A DNA stretch of 64,000 nucleotides. It comes from Azomonas macrocytogenes. Its GTDB lineage: Bacteria > Pseudomonadota > Gammaproteobacteria > Pseudomonadales > Pseudomonadaceae. Below, piece by piece: positions 28,138 to 37,701 of this stretch. Within the stretch, counting starts at the first letter, position 1. Each line of letters opens with the position of its first letter. A program made the translations under genes and the position numbers. The stretch spans positions 310,001-374,000 of the forward strand of contig NZ_JACHXI010000001.1 in NCBI RefSeq assembly GCF_014191985.1, read 5' to 3'. The notes below the pieces were generated by a model. That model did no database searches, was not told the DNA's origin, and was given only the letters and a program-made list of their open reading frames with translations.

Positions 28138-28738
28138 ACGGGCTGAACTTGGATACCAACTCCATACCTTTCAATATCTTCGAGATGCACCTGTTACTTG
28201 TGAAAAGCTGCGATGCGGATTTCCCCCGGCGTAGGGTGGACAACGCCGAAGGCTTGTCCACCGAACGAACCGGCAGCAAATGGCCCGGACCTCCCCGGTA
28301 GAAAACCGCTACGCGGGTTTTCTACCCTACGAACTGGGCGCACCGCCTGGTGGATGCAGCGACGCCGGAGGCGGTATTCCAGACCCAAGATTGAGTTCGG
28401 TCTTGTGATGGGGCGGTCATGTAAAAAAGTCGTAAAGGGATGGCGCCTTTTCCGCGTTCGTTCGTCTTTATAGGTAACGGCACCCAAGCCACCAACATAT
28501 GGGCTCCACCCGAGCACCTCGTCAGTTCATTGGGTAAGTACCTTCCGGAAAAACCGGAGCGTTACGATAGCAGGCCTCTCAAAGGGGCCTGCTATCAATC
28601 AAAATCAAACGCCAAATACCGCGCGAGTGAAGTTGACTATCGGAATGGTCCAACCTTGCTGAGCCTTCCACGGAGCCGGGGGGTTACCTCAGTGAATTAG
28701 CTGACGGCACTAACAATCCTTGTTCACTTCCTAGTTCA
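28138..28738. other. 600-base spacer with palindromic repeats between moaE and the TonB receptor
   Basis: No supported gene. It has a GGTGGACAAC/TTGTCCACC hairpin at 28235-28262, which is the inverted copy of the one at 27297. A GGTAGAAAACC/GGTTTTCTACC hairpin lies at 28297-28326. GATAGCAGGCC-loop-GGGCCTGCTATC at about 28565-28595 may terminate transcription from either side. The remaining sequence shows nothing I can name. Confidence 0.6.
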
Positions 28739-31107
28739 TCAAAACCCCATCGATGCCTGGAAATAGACGGTGCGTGGCTGACCAAGGTATTTACCCTTGT
28801 TGTTATCGTCGTAGGAACGGGTGTAATAATCGGTATCGAATAGGTTCTTTACCCCGACCGCAACACTCAGGTCGTTGTCTCCAGGACCGAACTTATAGGC
28901 AGCCCTACCGTTCCAGGTGACATGACCAGGAATGCGGCCCGTACTACCGTCGGCACTTCCTGGATCGGTATTTTCGTTATCAGCGTACTGGCTGGACTGA
29001 AAAGTGCTGTCCAGATCAAGCCTCACTCTGCTATGGGTATAGCCAAGGCCTAACGTACCTTTGTGGCGAGACGAGAAAGGTACGCGGTTGCCTTTGTTTG
29101 GCCCGTTTTCACGAATGGTGGCATCGACAAAAGCGTAGTTGGCATGAAAATTTAAGCCGGTGAGAACTGGATTGAACTCACCCAATTCGTAGGAAAAACT
29201 GCCTTCGACGCCGCGATGACGTGTTTTGCCTCGAGCGATAACGCTGTTGTTGGTCTGATTGCTTTCATATTGCTTGTCAAAGTTGATTAGAAAGGTACCC
29301 AATTCGGCTTTCAGCACACCGTCGTCATAACGGGCCCCGACTTCCCAGGTTCGTGCCTTTTCCGGTCCAATCTTGTTGACCATCGCTCGGTTGGGCATCT
29401 GGCTGTACTGGACCGAGCCAAAGGATTCTTCGGTATTGAAATACAGGTTCAAACTGTCGTTGAAGTGATAAAGGATATTGAGCGCGGGCAGGGAAGTGTT
29501 GTAGTTCGCATTATATTTCTCACCGGTGAGCTCATTGGTTTGGTTGGAGCGAATGCGTTCCAGACGTAAGCCAGGCGTGAATGTCCATTTACCGATATCG
29601 ATACGGTCATCGATGAAGAAGGCATTGGCGTGAGTATAGCCGCGAGTATCGCGGTCATTACGGCTACCAGTGGTGGGCATGCCCTTACCAATACCTTCAC
29701 GATAACGCAGTTCATGGGATGCTTCGCTGATAAAGCGATGGCCGATACCCAACTCATGCCAGCTATTGCCCAGAGCGAACCCTTGGGAAAACGGGTTTCG
29801 ATACCACGTACCCAGTAATAGCGTGGCGACAGAGACACGAAACTGCCTTGATCCAGATAGCCACTGCGCAACGTTCGGGTGAAGAAAGTATTGATCGTGA
29901 ACTTACTGGCCTCTTTAGCATAGTCATAAGACAAGCCGGCCAAAGTTCGCCGCCCCCAGAATTCATCGACCGGACGAGTCGATTGATAAGGGTTGCGATC
30001 AAAGGCTTTTTTGCTCAAACCACCCGGCATATCCGCCTCGCCGTCGTAATATTGGACGATACCGCGCAGTGTATGAGCATCGTTTATCTGGTAACGGCCT
30101 TTAAAGATCACATCGTCTATACGAGTATCGCTATGCTTGCGATAGTCGCTACCGCGTACACCCGAATAAAGAATGGCGCCGCCCAAGCCGTTATCGGAGG
30201 TTCCACCAATCAGCATATTGGCTGTTTTCTTAAAGCCATTCTGGTTGGAATCCGGACTGATCTCGGTCTGTACGCTGCCCTTGGCGGTAAATTCGTCTGG
30301 AATTGCACGGGTTACGAAGTTGACGATGCCTCCAACGTTCTGCGGACCGTAGCGGACGGCACCACCACCTCGTACCACATCTACGGCGTCCATGTTGCCT
30401 ATCGAAATAGGAGCCAGGGAGAGCTGTGGTTGACCGTAGGGGGCGAAAGGTACCGGGATGCCGTCCATGAGTACGGTCGAACGGGCCGCCAGACGTGGGT
30501 TGAGCCCACGGATACCGAAGTTGAGTGCCATATCGTGACTGCCAGTGCCATTGTTTTCCGGCGCATTAACACCGGGAATACGATTCAGGACTTCTCGTGC
30601 GCTACTGGCACCGAAACGTTCGAATTGTTCGCGGCGTACTACATCTCGTGCGCCGGGGTGATTGAAAACATCTTGCTGTTCGCCTTCGCCAAGCCAATCA
30701 CCGACCACCGCTGTTTCCAACTCGACAGCAGTCGTGGCTGTTGTTGAGCCGGCTGCAGGTTCTCGTTGCAGGATAAAACCTTCGTCTTGGCTTACAGCTT
30801 GTAAGCCACTGCCAGCGAGTAACTGGTCAAGTCCTTCCTGGTTACTGTACTCACCGTGCAACCCGGGGCTTTGTCGCCTTGCTACAAGTTCTGGAGCGAA
30901 GGCAATTAGCACGCCCGCCTGCTGACCGAATTGGTAAAGAGTGGTTTCCAGCGGACCAGGCTCGATCACATAGACTTGGCGAGCACTGACAGATGAGCTT
31001 GATGCGCCTTGAGCCATGGCCACCGGGAGGTGAGCCAGGGCAATGGCGGCACTGAGGATCAGGGTAGAACTGAAAGGATTGAGTCTGAAGGCTGGAGCAA
31101 ATGGCAT
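28739..31107 (-). pseudogene. FecA-type TonB-dependent receptor, split by a frameshift
   Basis: Outer-membrane siderophore receptor of the transducing type, about 790 codons. The N-terminus has a signal peptide (ALAHLPVAMA), then an STN signalling domain (VYVIEPGPLETTLYQFGQQAG to GLQAVSQDEGF), the plug (about 140-270, FGIRGLNPRLAARSTVLMDG) and the barrel ending YFQASMGF with terminal Phe. The frame breaks at a run of four A on the plus strand (29788-29791). One added base restores RGIETRF-SQGFALGNSWHELGIG. As written, 5' and 3' parts are separate ORFs. Real mutation, phase variation or sequencing error are all possible. It forms a cell-surface signalling unit with fecR and fecI upstream. The ligand is unknown; the sequence is FecA-like. 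Confidence 0.85.
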
Positions 31108-31189
31108 GACTTATCTCTGGGAAAGTGGGTTCTACTTTCCATGTCACGCGGGGCAGTAAAAAAGCTCATGCTAATCTAAAAAATTATCA

Positions 31190-32131
31190 TTAAGCCTGTT
31201 TCGGCAAAATTTTCACCCAGTAGCGGGTGCGCCAGCTTATCGCGACTGGCAGCGTGCTTTCCAACAGTTTGATGATCGCTTGGCTGTTAGCCAAAGGATA
31301 AGTGCCGGACAGTCTCAAGTCAGCGACGCGGGGGTCGCATTCCAGCCAGCCGCGATGGTAGCGGCCCAGTTCATCGAGAAAGTCCGCCAGACGCATGTTG
31401 ACGGCAACCAGCATCCCCCTGCGCCAGGCAGTCAGGCTCGCCTCGAACGGCTGCGGCGCCCCGAGTTGGTGGGCAGCGAAACGCATCTGCTGCCCGGCCG
31501 TGATACTCGCCTGCCGTTCCGGGTGTGCGGCACAGCGCACCTGCACCGTTCCGGCCAATACGCTGAGCTGGCAGTGATCGGGGTATTGGCGCAGGTTGAA
31601 ATGGGCCTGTTTGGTGAGCAGCCGACCCTGGGTGGTATCGATCAGGAAGGGTTGGTCGCGGGCCGCCACTTGCAACTGGATTTCGCCACGCACCAGCCTG
31701 AGCAGGCGCAACCCGGCCTCGAAGGTCACATCCACCGCGCTGTCGGTATTCAGGCTCAGTTCGCTGCCATCGATCAGCGTGATATTCCGATGCTCGCCGA
31801 GCGCAGTTCGATAGTCGGCCAGCCAGGGCCGTGCCTGCCGATAGCCCAGCCAGCCAGTCGGTGCGGCAATGGCAATCAGGCCCAGCAGTTTCAACACCTG
31901 CCGCCGCCCTTGTGGCGACCGGCTGGCGAGCGCGATGCGGGTCGCCTGTGGCGAAAGTCCGCGCAATCGCTGGTTGACGCTTTCGATGCGCTGCCAGGCA
32001 CGCTCGTGTTCGGGATCGGCTTCGCGCCAACGTTGCCAGTTGCGCCTCTGCTCCTCGTCGGCGTCGGTCTGTAGCTCGATGAGCCACTGTATGGCCTGCC
32101 GGGCAATGTGTTCGGAAACAGGATTGGTCAT
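31190..32131 (-). CDS. fecR: FecR-family anti-sigma/sigma-regulator
   Basis: Inner-membrane regulator of 313 residues that relays receptor occupancy to the ECF sigma factor. The cytoplasmic N-terminal part has the DUF4880-type motif QAIQWLIELQTDADEEQRRNWQRWREADPEHERAWQRI. A hydrophobic segment VLKLLGLIAIAAPTGWLGY lies near 80-100. The periplasmic FecR domain follows (YRTALGEHRNITLIDGSELSLNTDSAV). A tryptophan-rich N-terminal helix is usual in the family. Its ATG overlaps the fecI stop (TAATG), so synthesis is coupled. It lies 80 bases upstream of the receptor. Confidence 0.92.
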   Translation of the reverse strand: MTNPVSEHIARQAIQWLIELQTDADEEQRRNWQRWREADPEHERAWQRIESVNQRLRGLSPQATRIALASRSPQGRRQVLKLLGLIAIAAPTGWLGYRQARPWLADYRTALGEHRNITLIDGSELSLNTDSAVDVTFEAGLRLLRLVRGEIQLQVAARDQPFLIDTTQGRLLTKQAHFNLRQYPDHCQLSVLAGTVQVRCAAHPERQASITAGQQMRFAAHQLGAPQPFEASLTAWRRGMLVAVNMRLADFLDELGRYHRGWLECDPRVADLRLSGTYPLANSQAIIKLLESTLPVAISWRTRYWVKILPKQA

Positions 32132-32655
32132 TATTCCACCACCCCGGCGGACAGTTCGCCGAAATAGCAATGCTGGGCCGCCCTGACGATATGGCGCTTG
32201 ACAGTGGCAAGAGATATATCGAGACGCCTGGCGATTTCCGCATACGGCAGGCCGTCGAGTTGGGCATAGAGGAACGCCTGCCTGACCGGAGCCGGCAGGT
32301 CTTCCAGTGCCTGGGCCAGTTCCATCAGGGTTTCCAGCGCGATGGCGCGGGTTTCCTCGCTGGGCAGATGCGCTTCGGGGAGGCTCGCCAGGGTTTGCAG
32401 GTAGGCCCGCTCGATATCCTGGCGGCGATAGTGGTTGAACAGCAACCGTTTGGCGATGGTGGTCAGGAAGGCCCGCGGCTCGTCGAGCTGGAGCAGGTCC
32501 CGGGCGCTCATGGCCTTGACGAAGGTATCCTGGGTCAGGTCGTCGGCATTGTAGGAGCAGCCGAGCCGGCGCCTGAGCCAGCCATGCAGCCACAGGCGAT
32601 GATCAAGGTAAAGGCTGTGCAGCGTGCTGTGTCGACTGACATTGCCTGTATCCAC
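32131..32655 (-). CDS. fecI: FecI-type ECF sigma factor
   Basis: Extracytoplasmic-function sigma factor of 174 residues. Region 2 reads SYNADDLTQDTFVKAMSAR, with QDTF as the core-binding part. Region 4 ends in the helix-turn-helix YAEIARRLDISLATVKRHI. In the Fec scheme it is released by FecR when the receptor binds its ferric ligand, and it then transcribes the receptor gene. A Fur-like box lies 23 bases upstream. With the receptor frameshifted, the system may be blind in this strain. Confidence 0.92.
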   Translation of the reverse strand: MDTGNVSRHSTLHSLYLDHRLWLHGWLRRRLGCSYNADDLTQDTFVKAMSARDLLQLDEPRAFLTTIAKRLLFNHYRRQDIERAYLQTLASLPEAHLPSEETRAIALETLMELAQALEDLPAPVRQAFLYAQLDGLPYAEIARRLDISLATVKRHIVRAAQHCYFGELSAGVVE

Positions 32656-32677
32656 GACGGTGTTCTCGAGGGGATCA

Positions 32678-32696
32678 AATAAGAATTACTCTTATT
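32678..32696. promoter_or_regulatory. Fur-like box upstream of fecI
   Basis: AATAAGAATTACTCTTATT, a 19-base near-perfect palindrome with the layout of a Fur box, placed 23-41 bases before the fecI start. Iron-dependent repression of fecI is the standard arrangement. Confidence 0.7.
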
Positions 32697-32866
32697 ATGC
32701 GCAAGCCTGTGGAGTTCGTCATCTGCATAATTGAAGATGATAAAGAGCCCCGTCCAAGAAAGCGGCAATCCATGCCTTTATGTCGGATAGGGCGCGGGAC
32801 TCCGGGGAAACCGACATCACTTGAAGAGCGCCCCGTCGCTCTTGTCCAGATCAACCTGGAGCAAAA

Positions 32867-34087
32867 TTACAGCACCAATACATCCACCAGCATACCCGCT
32901 GCCACGCTGGTCACATCAGCGCCCAGCAACAGCAGGGCATCGGTGCGGGCCAGGTTGGCCAGGGAGCCGGAACCTTGGCCCTTGAGCACCGCTACCTGCA
33001 GCGACTCGGCTCCGGCGACGAGCGCCGCGCGCTGATATTCGTCGCGCCCCGGCTTGTGCTTGTGGTCATGGGCGATCGGCAGGCGCACAACGCGTGGCAA
33101 CGGCTGTGCAACACCGCCCAGGCGGGCCAGCGCCGGCAGCAGGAACAGTTCGGCACAGACCAGGGTCGACACCGGATTGCCGGGCAGACCGAGGAAAGGC
33201 ACCGCACCGATCCGTCCCCAGGCCACCGGTTTGCCGGGCTTGATATTGACCTTCCAGTGCAGCAGGGTACCCAGCTCCTCGACACAGCGTTTCAGCCAGT
33301 CGGCCTGGCCGACCGATACCCCACCGGAACTGACGATCAGATCCGCCTCGTTGGCTGCCCGCAGCAGGGCGTCACGGATTTGTTGCGGGTCGTCCGCAAC
33401 GATGCCGATGTCGATGACCCGTGCGCCGGCCTGTTGCAGACGGGCCAACAGGTAGGGGCGATTGCAGTCGTAGATACCGCTGCGGCTCAACGGCTGACCC
33501 ACCGGATGCAATTCATCGCCCGAGGACAGCACCGCCACCACTGGCTGGCGCGTGACCTGGAGTGTCTCCAGACCCTGGCTGGAAAGCAGCATGATATGAC
33601 GGGGAGCGACACGCGTGCCGGCTTCCAGCAAGCACTGCCCTAACTGAATATCCTCGCCCCGGCGGCGGATGTTTTGCCCGGCCTTGACGGCGTCGCGGAG
33701 CGTTACGCTGTCGTCAGTGACGCTGCAGTGCTCCTGCATCACCACCGTGGCTGTCCCTTCCGGCACGGGTGCGCCGGTAGTAATGCGCATTGCTGCGCCG
33801 GGTGCCAGTTCTGCCAGATCTTCGCTGCCCGCCAGACGCGTACCGACCAGCGGGAAGGTTCCGGGAGCTGCCGCGGTCGCCTCGCCGCCCAGCGCGAAGC
33901 CATCCATGGCCGAATTGTCGAAGCGTGGGTTGACCACGCTGGCGCGGATCTCCTCCGCCAGGACCCGCCCCAGGCTGTCCGCGATCGGCACGTTCGCTGC
34001 CGGCAGGGGGGACAGCGTTTGCAACAGCTTCTGCTGCATGGCCTCGACAGTCAGCAGTGCCGGCTCGGCACAAGGGTCCATGGACAT
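32867..34087 (-). CDS. moeA: Molybdopterin molybdenumtransferase MoeA
   Basis: Enzyme of 406 residues that inserts molybdate into adenylylated molybdopterin. NPRFDNSAMDGFAL at about 53-66, ITTGAPVPEGTATVVMQE near 102-119, the SGGVSVGQADWLK motif near 250-262 and FLGLPGNPVSTLVC near 292-305 are all family hallmarks. It completes the Moco pathway begun by the moa genes but lies on the opposite strand, separated by the fecIR-receptor unit. It therefore has its own promoter. The downstream end converges with nothing but fecI's promoter region. Confidence 0.95.
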   Translation of the reverse strand: MSMDPCAEPALLTVEAMQQKLLQTLSPLPAANVPIADSLGRVLAEEIRASVVNPRFDNSAMDGFALGGEATAAAPGTFPLVGTRLAGSEDLAELAPGAAMRITTGAPVPEGTATVVMQEHCSVTDDSVTLRDAVKAGQNIRRRGEDIQLGQCLLEAGTRVAPRHIMLLSSQGLETLQVTRQPVVAVLSSGDELHPVGQPLSRSGIYDCNRPYLLARLQQAGARVIDIGIVADDPQQIRDALLRAANEADLIVSSGGVSVGQADWLKRCVEELGTLLHWKVNIKPGKPVAWGRIGAVPFLGLPGNPVSTLVCAELFLLPALARLGGVAQPLPRVVRLPIAHDHKHKPGRDEYQRAALVAGAESLQVAVLKGQGSGSLANLARTDALLLLGADVTSVAAGMLVDVLVL

Positions 34088-34197
34088 AGTCTTCCTCGGG
34101 GTTCAGGGGGCACGAAAAGCGGGCAGCGCTCGCCGAACCGATTATACAAGCGTTGATGAGCAACTTGCCGGTCCCGCCAGGGACGCGGCGTCGACGG

Positions 34198-34971
34198 TCA
34201 AGCCTTCAGTGAGCGCCTGGGGTAGATATCGTAGCGGCTCGACTTGCCCTCCAGGCTGAAACTTGGCCGAGGTCCGTCGAGGGGGGGAGCCTTGCGTGGG
34301 CGCTTGACTGTCACCCGGTGGCTGGCCAGCGCCAGGGCGGCGGCCAGCAACGCGGGAGCATCGTCATCGTCGCCGACCAGGGGGCGAAACAGGCGCATTT
34401 CCTTCTTCACCAGCGCGCTCTTGTCCCGATGCGGAAACATGGGGTCGAGGTAGATCACCTGTGGCGCATCGGGTACCCAGTGCCGCATTGTCTCGATGGC
34501 CTCGCCCGGCAGCAATTCCATCCGCGCGATGATTGCACCCACCTCGGGGTCCAGCCGCGCCCGTTGCAAGCCATCCTGCAACAAAGCGGCAATCAGCGGG
34601 TGGCGTTCGATCAGAGTCAGCCGGCAGCCCAGGGAGGCCAGTACGAAGGCGTCGCGCCCCAAGCCGGCCGTGGCATCCAGGACCGTGGGCCGAACGCCGG
34701 GCTGAATGCCCACGGCCTTGGCGATCAGCTGACCATTGCCGCCGCCGAACTGCCGTCGATGCGCTACCGCTCCCTCGATGAAATCGACTCGCACGGGTCC
34801 CGGTGCGTCGGCACCCAGCGCCTGCAACTGCAAGCCGGCAGGCCCTACTTGCAGGGCGAAGCCGGCTTCCCCTTCGGGCAGCAAGTTCAAGCGCCGGGCC
34901 CAGACAGCGGCCTCGGCGGCATACAGCGGATCGAGCGGCTCGACACGAATCACAGGGCACAGGCCGGACAT
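34198..34971 (-). CDS. rsmJ: 16S rRNA (guanine1516-N2)-methyltransferase RsmJ
   Basis: SAM-dependent methyltransferase of 257 residues that modifies G1516 of 16S rRNA. The SAM site is [20 protein letters not shown] at about 108-127. [16 protein letters not shown] follows, and the catalytic-type [20 protein letters not shown] lies near 180-199. I take the start [15 protein letters not shown] because longer readings enter unrelated codons. It lies next to moeA on the same strand with about 110 bases between them. Confidence 0.92.
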   Translation of the reverse strand: MSGLCPVIRVEPLDPLYAAEAAVWARRLNLLPEGEAGFALQVGPAGLQLQALGADAPGPVRVDFIEGAVAHRRQFGGGNGQLIAKAVGIQPGVRPTVLDATAGLGRDAFVLASLGCRLTLIERHPLIAALLQDGLQRARLDPEVGAIIARMELLPGEAIETMRHWVPDAPQVIYLDPMFPHRDKSALVKKEMRLFRPLVGDDDDAPALLAAALALASHRVTVKRPRKAPPLDGPRPSFSLEGKSSRYDIYPRRSLKA

Positions 34972-35249
34972 AGAAAATTCCCGGATCGAAAAGCGCCGCA
35001 TTGTGCCAGACCCATGGAGCCCGAGCGAAACGCCGCGTCGCGTTTGCCGCGCCATTGCGGCCAAGCGAACATCCACGTACTCGGCTGTTCGTCTGCGAAC
35101 CTTTTGTCGAACCTCAAGTGGGGTGGCCAGCCGATTTCCTCGACATTCAGGAACCAAACCGGGGTTTTCTACGCGGTCGTACAGCCTGGATCAGCGGCAC
35201 AGGGGTTGCTATGCGCTCATCTCCCCATTCAGACAAAAGGAAGTGCTCC

Positions 35250-36014
35250 ATGAAGAATGCTCGTGTACGGCAGAAAGCCAGTGCCCATCTGATCGCCGCA
35301 CTGCTCCTCAGCCTGGGCAGTACATGGCTGCAGGCGGCCGATTCGCAACCCTACCCGGCCATCGAGAAACTCGACCTCGCCCAGCTCCTGCCATCGCCGC
35401 CACCCTTGAACAGCCCGGAACAGGCTGGAGAAGTGGCAGCTATTCTCGCAGCCCAGCAAGCGGCCAACCCGGCGCGCCTCAAGCAAGCTGAAGCCGATGC
35501 CAAAGGCAGTGTCTTCGATATGTTCGGTGCTCCATTGGGGGCAAAGTTCACCCCCACCAACCTGCCCAAAACGGCAGAACTTTTCGCCCGGCTGGGGGCC
35601 TCCGAGGCCGCCGTGGTAGGTCCAGCCCAGAAGGTCTTCGACAGGACCCGGCCGTTTCTGGCCGACAACCGCGTCAACGTGCTGGTCGCCGCCGCCATGA
35701 TGCCACCCGACGCTGCCAGCAAAATCGAAGGCGCCATGCCCAAGAGCGGCTCCTGGCCGTCCGGACGCAGCACGCGGGTGACAGCCAGCGGCATTGTCTT
35801 GGCCGCCCTGCTTCCCGAACGGCAGGCCGCCATCTGGAAACGCGCCGATGAGTACGCCCAAAGCCGGGTTGTCGCCGGCATGCACTATCCCTCGGATCTT
35901 GAGGCCGGACGGCGCGCCGGCACCGCGCTGGCGGCCATCCTGTTCACCGATCCCGTTTTCCAGGCAGACTTCGCCCAGGCCAAGACCGAGCTTCAGGCAA
36001 CCCTGACCCCCTGA
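35250..36014 (+). CDS. Periplasmic acid phosphatase, PAP2 (class A type)
   Basis: Secreted phosphatase of 254 residues. A signal peptide ends near residue 30 (LLLSLGSTWLQAA). The three PAP2 motifs are readable: K-x6-RP in KVFDRTRPF, motif 2 as PSGRSTR, and SR-x5-H-x3-D in SRVVAGMHYPSD. In most class A acid phosphatases motif 2 is PSGH, whose histidine protonates the leaving group; here it is arginine. The nucleophilic His of motif 3 is kept. The gene stands alone with a CAAAAGGAAG ribosome-binding region. Activity is likely but may be altered in mechanism or specificity. Confidence 0.83.
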   Translation: MKNARVRQKASAHLIAALLLSLGSTWLQAADSQPYPAIEKLDLAQLLPSPPPLNSPEQAGEVAAILAAQQAANPARLKQAEADAKGSVFDMFGAPLGAKFTPTNLPKTAELFARLGASEAAVVGPAQKVFDRTRPFLADNRVNVLVAAAMMPPDAASKIEGAMPKSGSWPSGRSTRVTASGIVLAALLPERQAAIWKRADEYAQSRVVAGMHYPSDLEAGRRAGTALAAILFTDPVFQADFAQAKTELQATLTP

Positions 36015-36076
36015 CGAACGAGCCGCTGATGGGTCACCTGTGCCCCATCAACGAAGCGCCTCCCCGCCGGCGACCT

Positions 36077-36772
36077 TTATCGGCACATCCCGAATCCGCC
36101 CATATCCACGTGCAGATGATCGTGATGGGCGGCGTTGTACTCAGGGCCCAGAGTGACATTGAAGGATTCGCAGGCTGCATCGCGCACTAGGCGCAGGAAG
36201 CGCGCCTTGTCGCCAGCCCCCGACCAGTCGCGCGCCACGCTGATACGGATACCATCCGCAAGCTGGAAACCGGCCAGATCCAGGGCATTGGCGTGGGCAT
36301 GCTGGCTGCGCCGATTGCTGCGGGCGATGTTGCGGCAGGCGAAACTGCCAAAGTGCTCGACGCGCACCACCGGCTGGCCGAACACCGCTTGCGCGGCCGG
36401 TTGCAGGCCATGCCGCTCGAACAGCGCATAGGCTGCCGCCAACGGGCAAGTGGCAAGGAAGCTGCCATTGAAACGCAGCGTCGATGCCTGTATCCGCACA
36501 ACATTGTGCAAGGGACAGGAAGGCTCCGGTTGGCTATCGGGAACACGTGCATAGCGCAGTTGCGAATTCGCCAAGACCTGCTCGCAGAGCTGGCGATCAT
36601 CCTGCAGCCGGCTCAGCTTGTAACCCGTGAGCCAGTTCGGCGGCTCGCGGATATCCAGCGGTGCCCAGGGATTCCAGCGCGGCGGCCACTCGACATGGCC
36701 GTGCCACACCGCATAGCCCAGCACAGCCAGTGTCAGCAGCAGAAACAGGAAAAGGAGTCGGCCGAAGGTCAT
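36077..36772 (-). CDS. Extensin-like family protein, membrane-anchored
   Basis: Protein of 231 residues with one N-terminal membrane segment (about 6-22, LLFLFLLLTLAVLGYAVW) and an Extensin-like C-terminal domain. The fold is related to D,D-peptidases of the VanY/DacB-like zinc type. HAHANALDLAGFQLADG at about 160-176 and the C-terminal HHDHLHVDMGG (about 217-227) are the expected metal-ligand motifs; cysteines at CPL, FACRN and DAACES probably form disulfides. The sequence suggests a periplasmic cell-wall enzyme, but no activity is established. Confidence 0.82.
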   Translation of the reverse strand: MTFGRLLFLFLLLTLAVLGYAVWHGHVEWPPRWNPWAPLDIREPPNWLTGYKLSRLQDDRQLCEQVLANSQLRYARVPDSQPEPSCPLHNVVRIQASTLRFNGSFLATCPLAAAYALFERHGLQPAAQAVFGQPVVRVEHFGSFACRNIARSNRRSQHAHANALDLAGFQLADGIRISVARDWSGAGDKARFLRLVRDAACESFNVTLGPEYNAAHHDHLHVDMGGFGMCR

Positions 36773-36839
36773 ACCTTGTCAGACAATGCGTAGGGCCTGT
36801 TGCATCAACACCGTAGAGTCAAGACGCGCACGAGCGGAG

Positions 36840-37694
36840 TCAGAGCAGCGGTAACTGCGCCTCGCCCTGCAGAGACGACACTGCCAGCGCCGGCAGCCCC
36901 GGTAGGCGTGCCTGCAATTGCGCATGAAAGCGCAGGGCCAGGTCCGGTGCCAGACGATTGTCCGGTGTGTGCAGATAGACATGGGGCGTCTTGCCTGCTT
37001 CGATCCAGGTAGCCACCTTTTCTATCCAGGGCACCATGAAGGGGTCGTTGGCCGCTAGATCCGGATGACCAATGAAGCGTACTTGCGGCGAATCGCTGAA
37101 GGCTGCCGGGCGCACCGGCAAGCGCGGTTTTCTGGATTGCGCATGCCGCACGGCAGGGTCAGCGGATCGGCAGCTGAACAGCGCGCGCGAATCCAGGCAG
37201 ATACGTTCGACCCCACGCTCCCGCAACAGACGATTCAACGCCCGCTCCTCTTCGCCACGCGCAAAGAAGGCCGAGTGACGCACCTCCACCGCCAGCGGCA
37301 TGCGGATATGTTCCAGCAGGGTGACCAGTTCGCCAAGTTGCGACGGACCGAAGCTGGCCGGAAACTGCAGCCAGAATGGTGTCACCCGCGATCCGAGCGG
37401 AGCCAGCAAGGCCAGGAAAGCATCGACCTGCGCCATTGTCTGACCGAGCTGTTCGGCGTGGGTAATATCGCGGGGAAATTTGGCGCAGAAGCGGAAACCC
37501 GGCGGCATCAGTTCGCTCCAGCGCTGGATTGTCTGTGGCGTCGGCCAGGCATACAGCGTGGTATTGCCCTCCACCGAATTGAACACCGAGCAGTAATGCG
37601 CCAGAAAACCTGCACTTGCCAGTCCACTCGGATAGAGCGAGCCGACCCAGGCGCTTTCACTCCAGGATGGACAGCCGAGAAAATACGGAATGTT
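36840..37694 (-). CDS. DUF72 (YecE-like) protein
   Basis: TIM-barrel protein of 284 residues in the YecE/DUF72 family, which occurs in bacteria and archaea and has no confirmed reaction. Typical features: GCPSWSESAWVGSLYP near 8-23, FNSVEGNTTLYAWP near 39-52, FCAKFPRDITHAEQL near 70-84, and LAVEVRHSAFF near 135-145. The start is GTG at 37694 (product begins MNIPYFLGCPSW), chosen because upstream residues do not match the family. It lies next to a short unknown gene that starts just upstream on the same strand. Confidence 0.87.
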   Translation of the reverse strand, partial: NIPYFLGCPSWSESAWVGSLYPSGLASAGFLAHYCSVFNSVEGNTTLYAWPTPQTIQRWSELMPPGFRFCAKFPRDITHAEQLGQTMAQVDAFLALLAPLGSRVTPFWLQFPASFGPSQLGELVTLLEHIRMPLAVEVRHSAFFARGEEERALNRLLRERGVERICLDSRALFSCRSADPAVRHAQSRKPRLPVRPAAFSDSPQVRFIGHPDLAANDPFMVPWIEKVATWIEAGKTPHVYLHTPDNRLAPDLALRFHAQLQARLPGLPALAVSSLQGEAQLPLL

Positions 37695-37701
37695 CACGCG
37701 A

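Noticed and set aside
27297-28326. Hairpin group as a CRISPR array
   Set aside because: The units are palindromes of differing sequence and irregular spacing, with no spacer-repeat periodicity and no cas genes.
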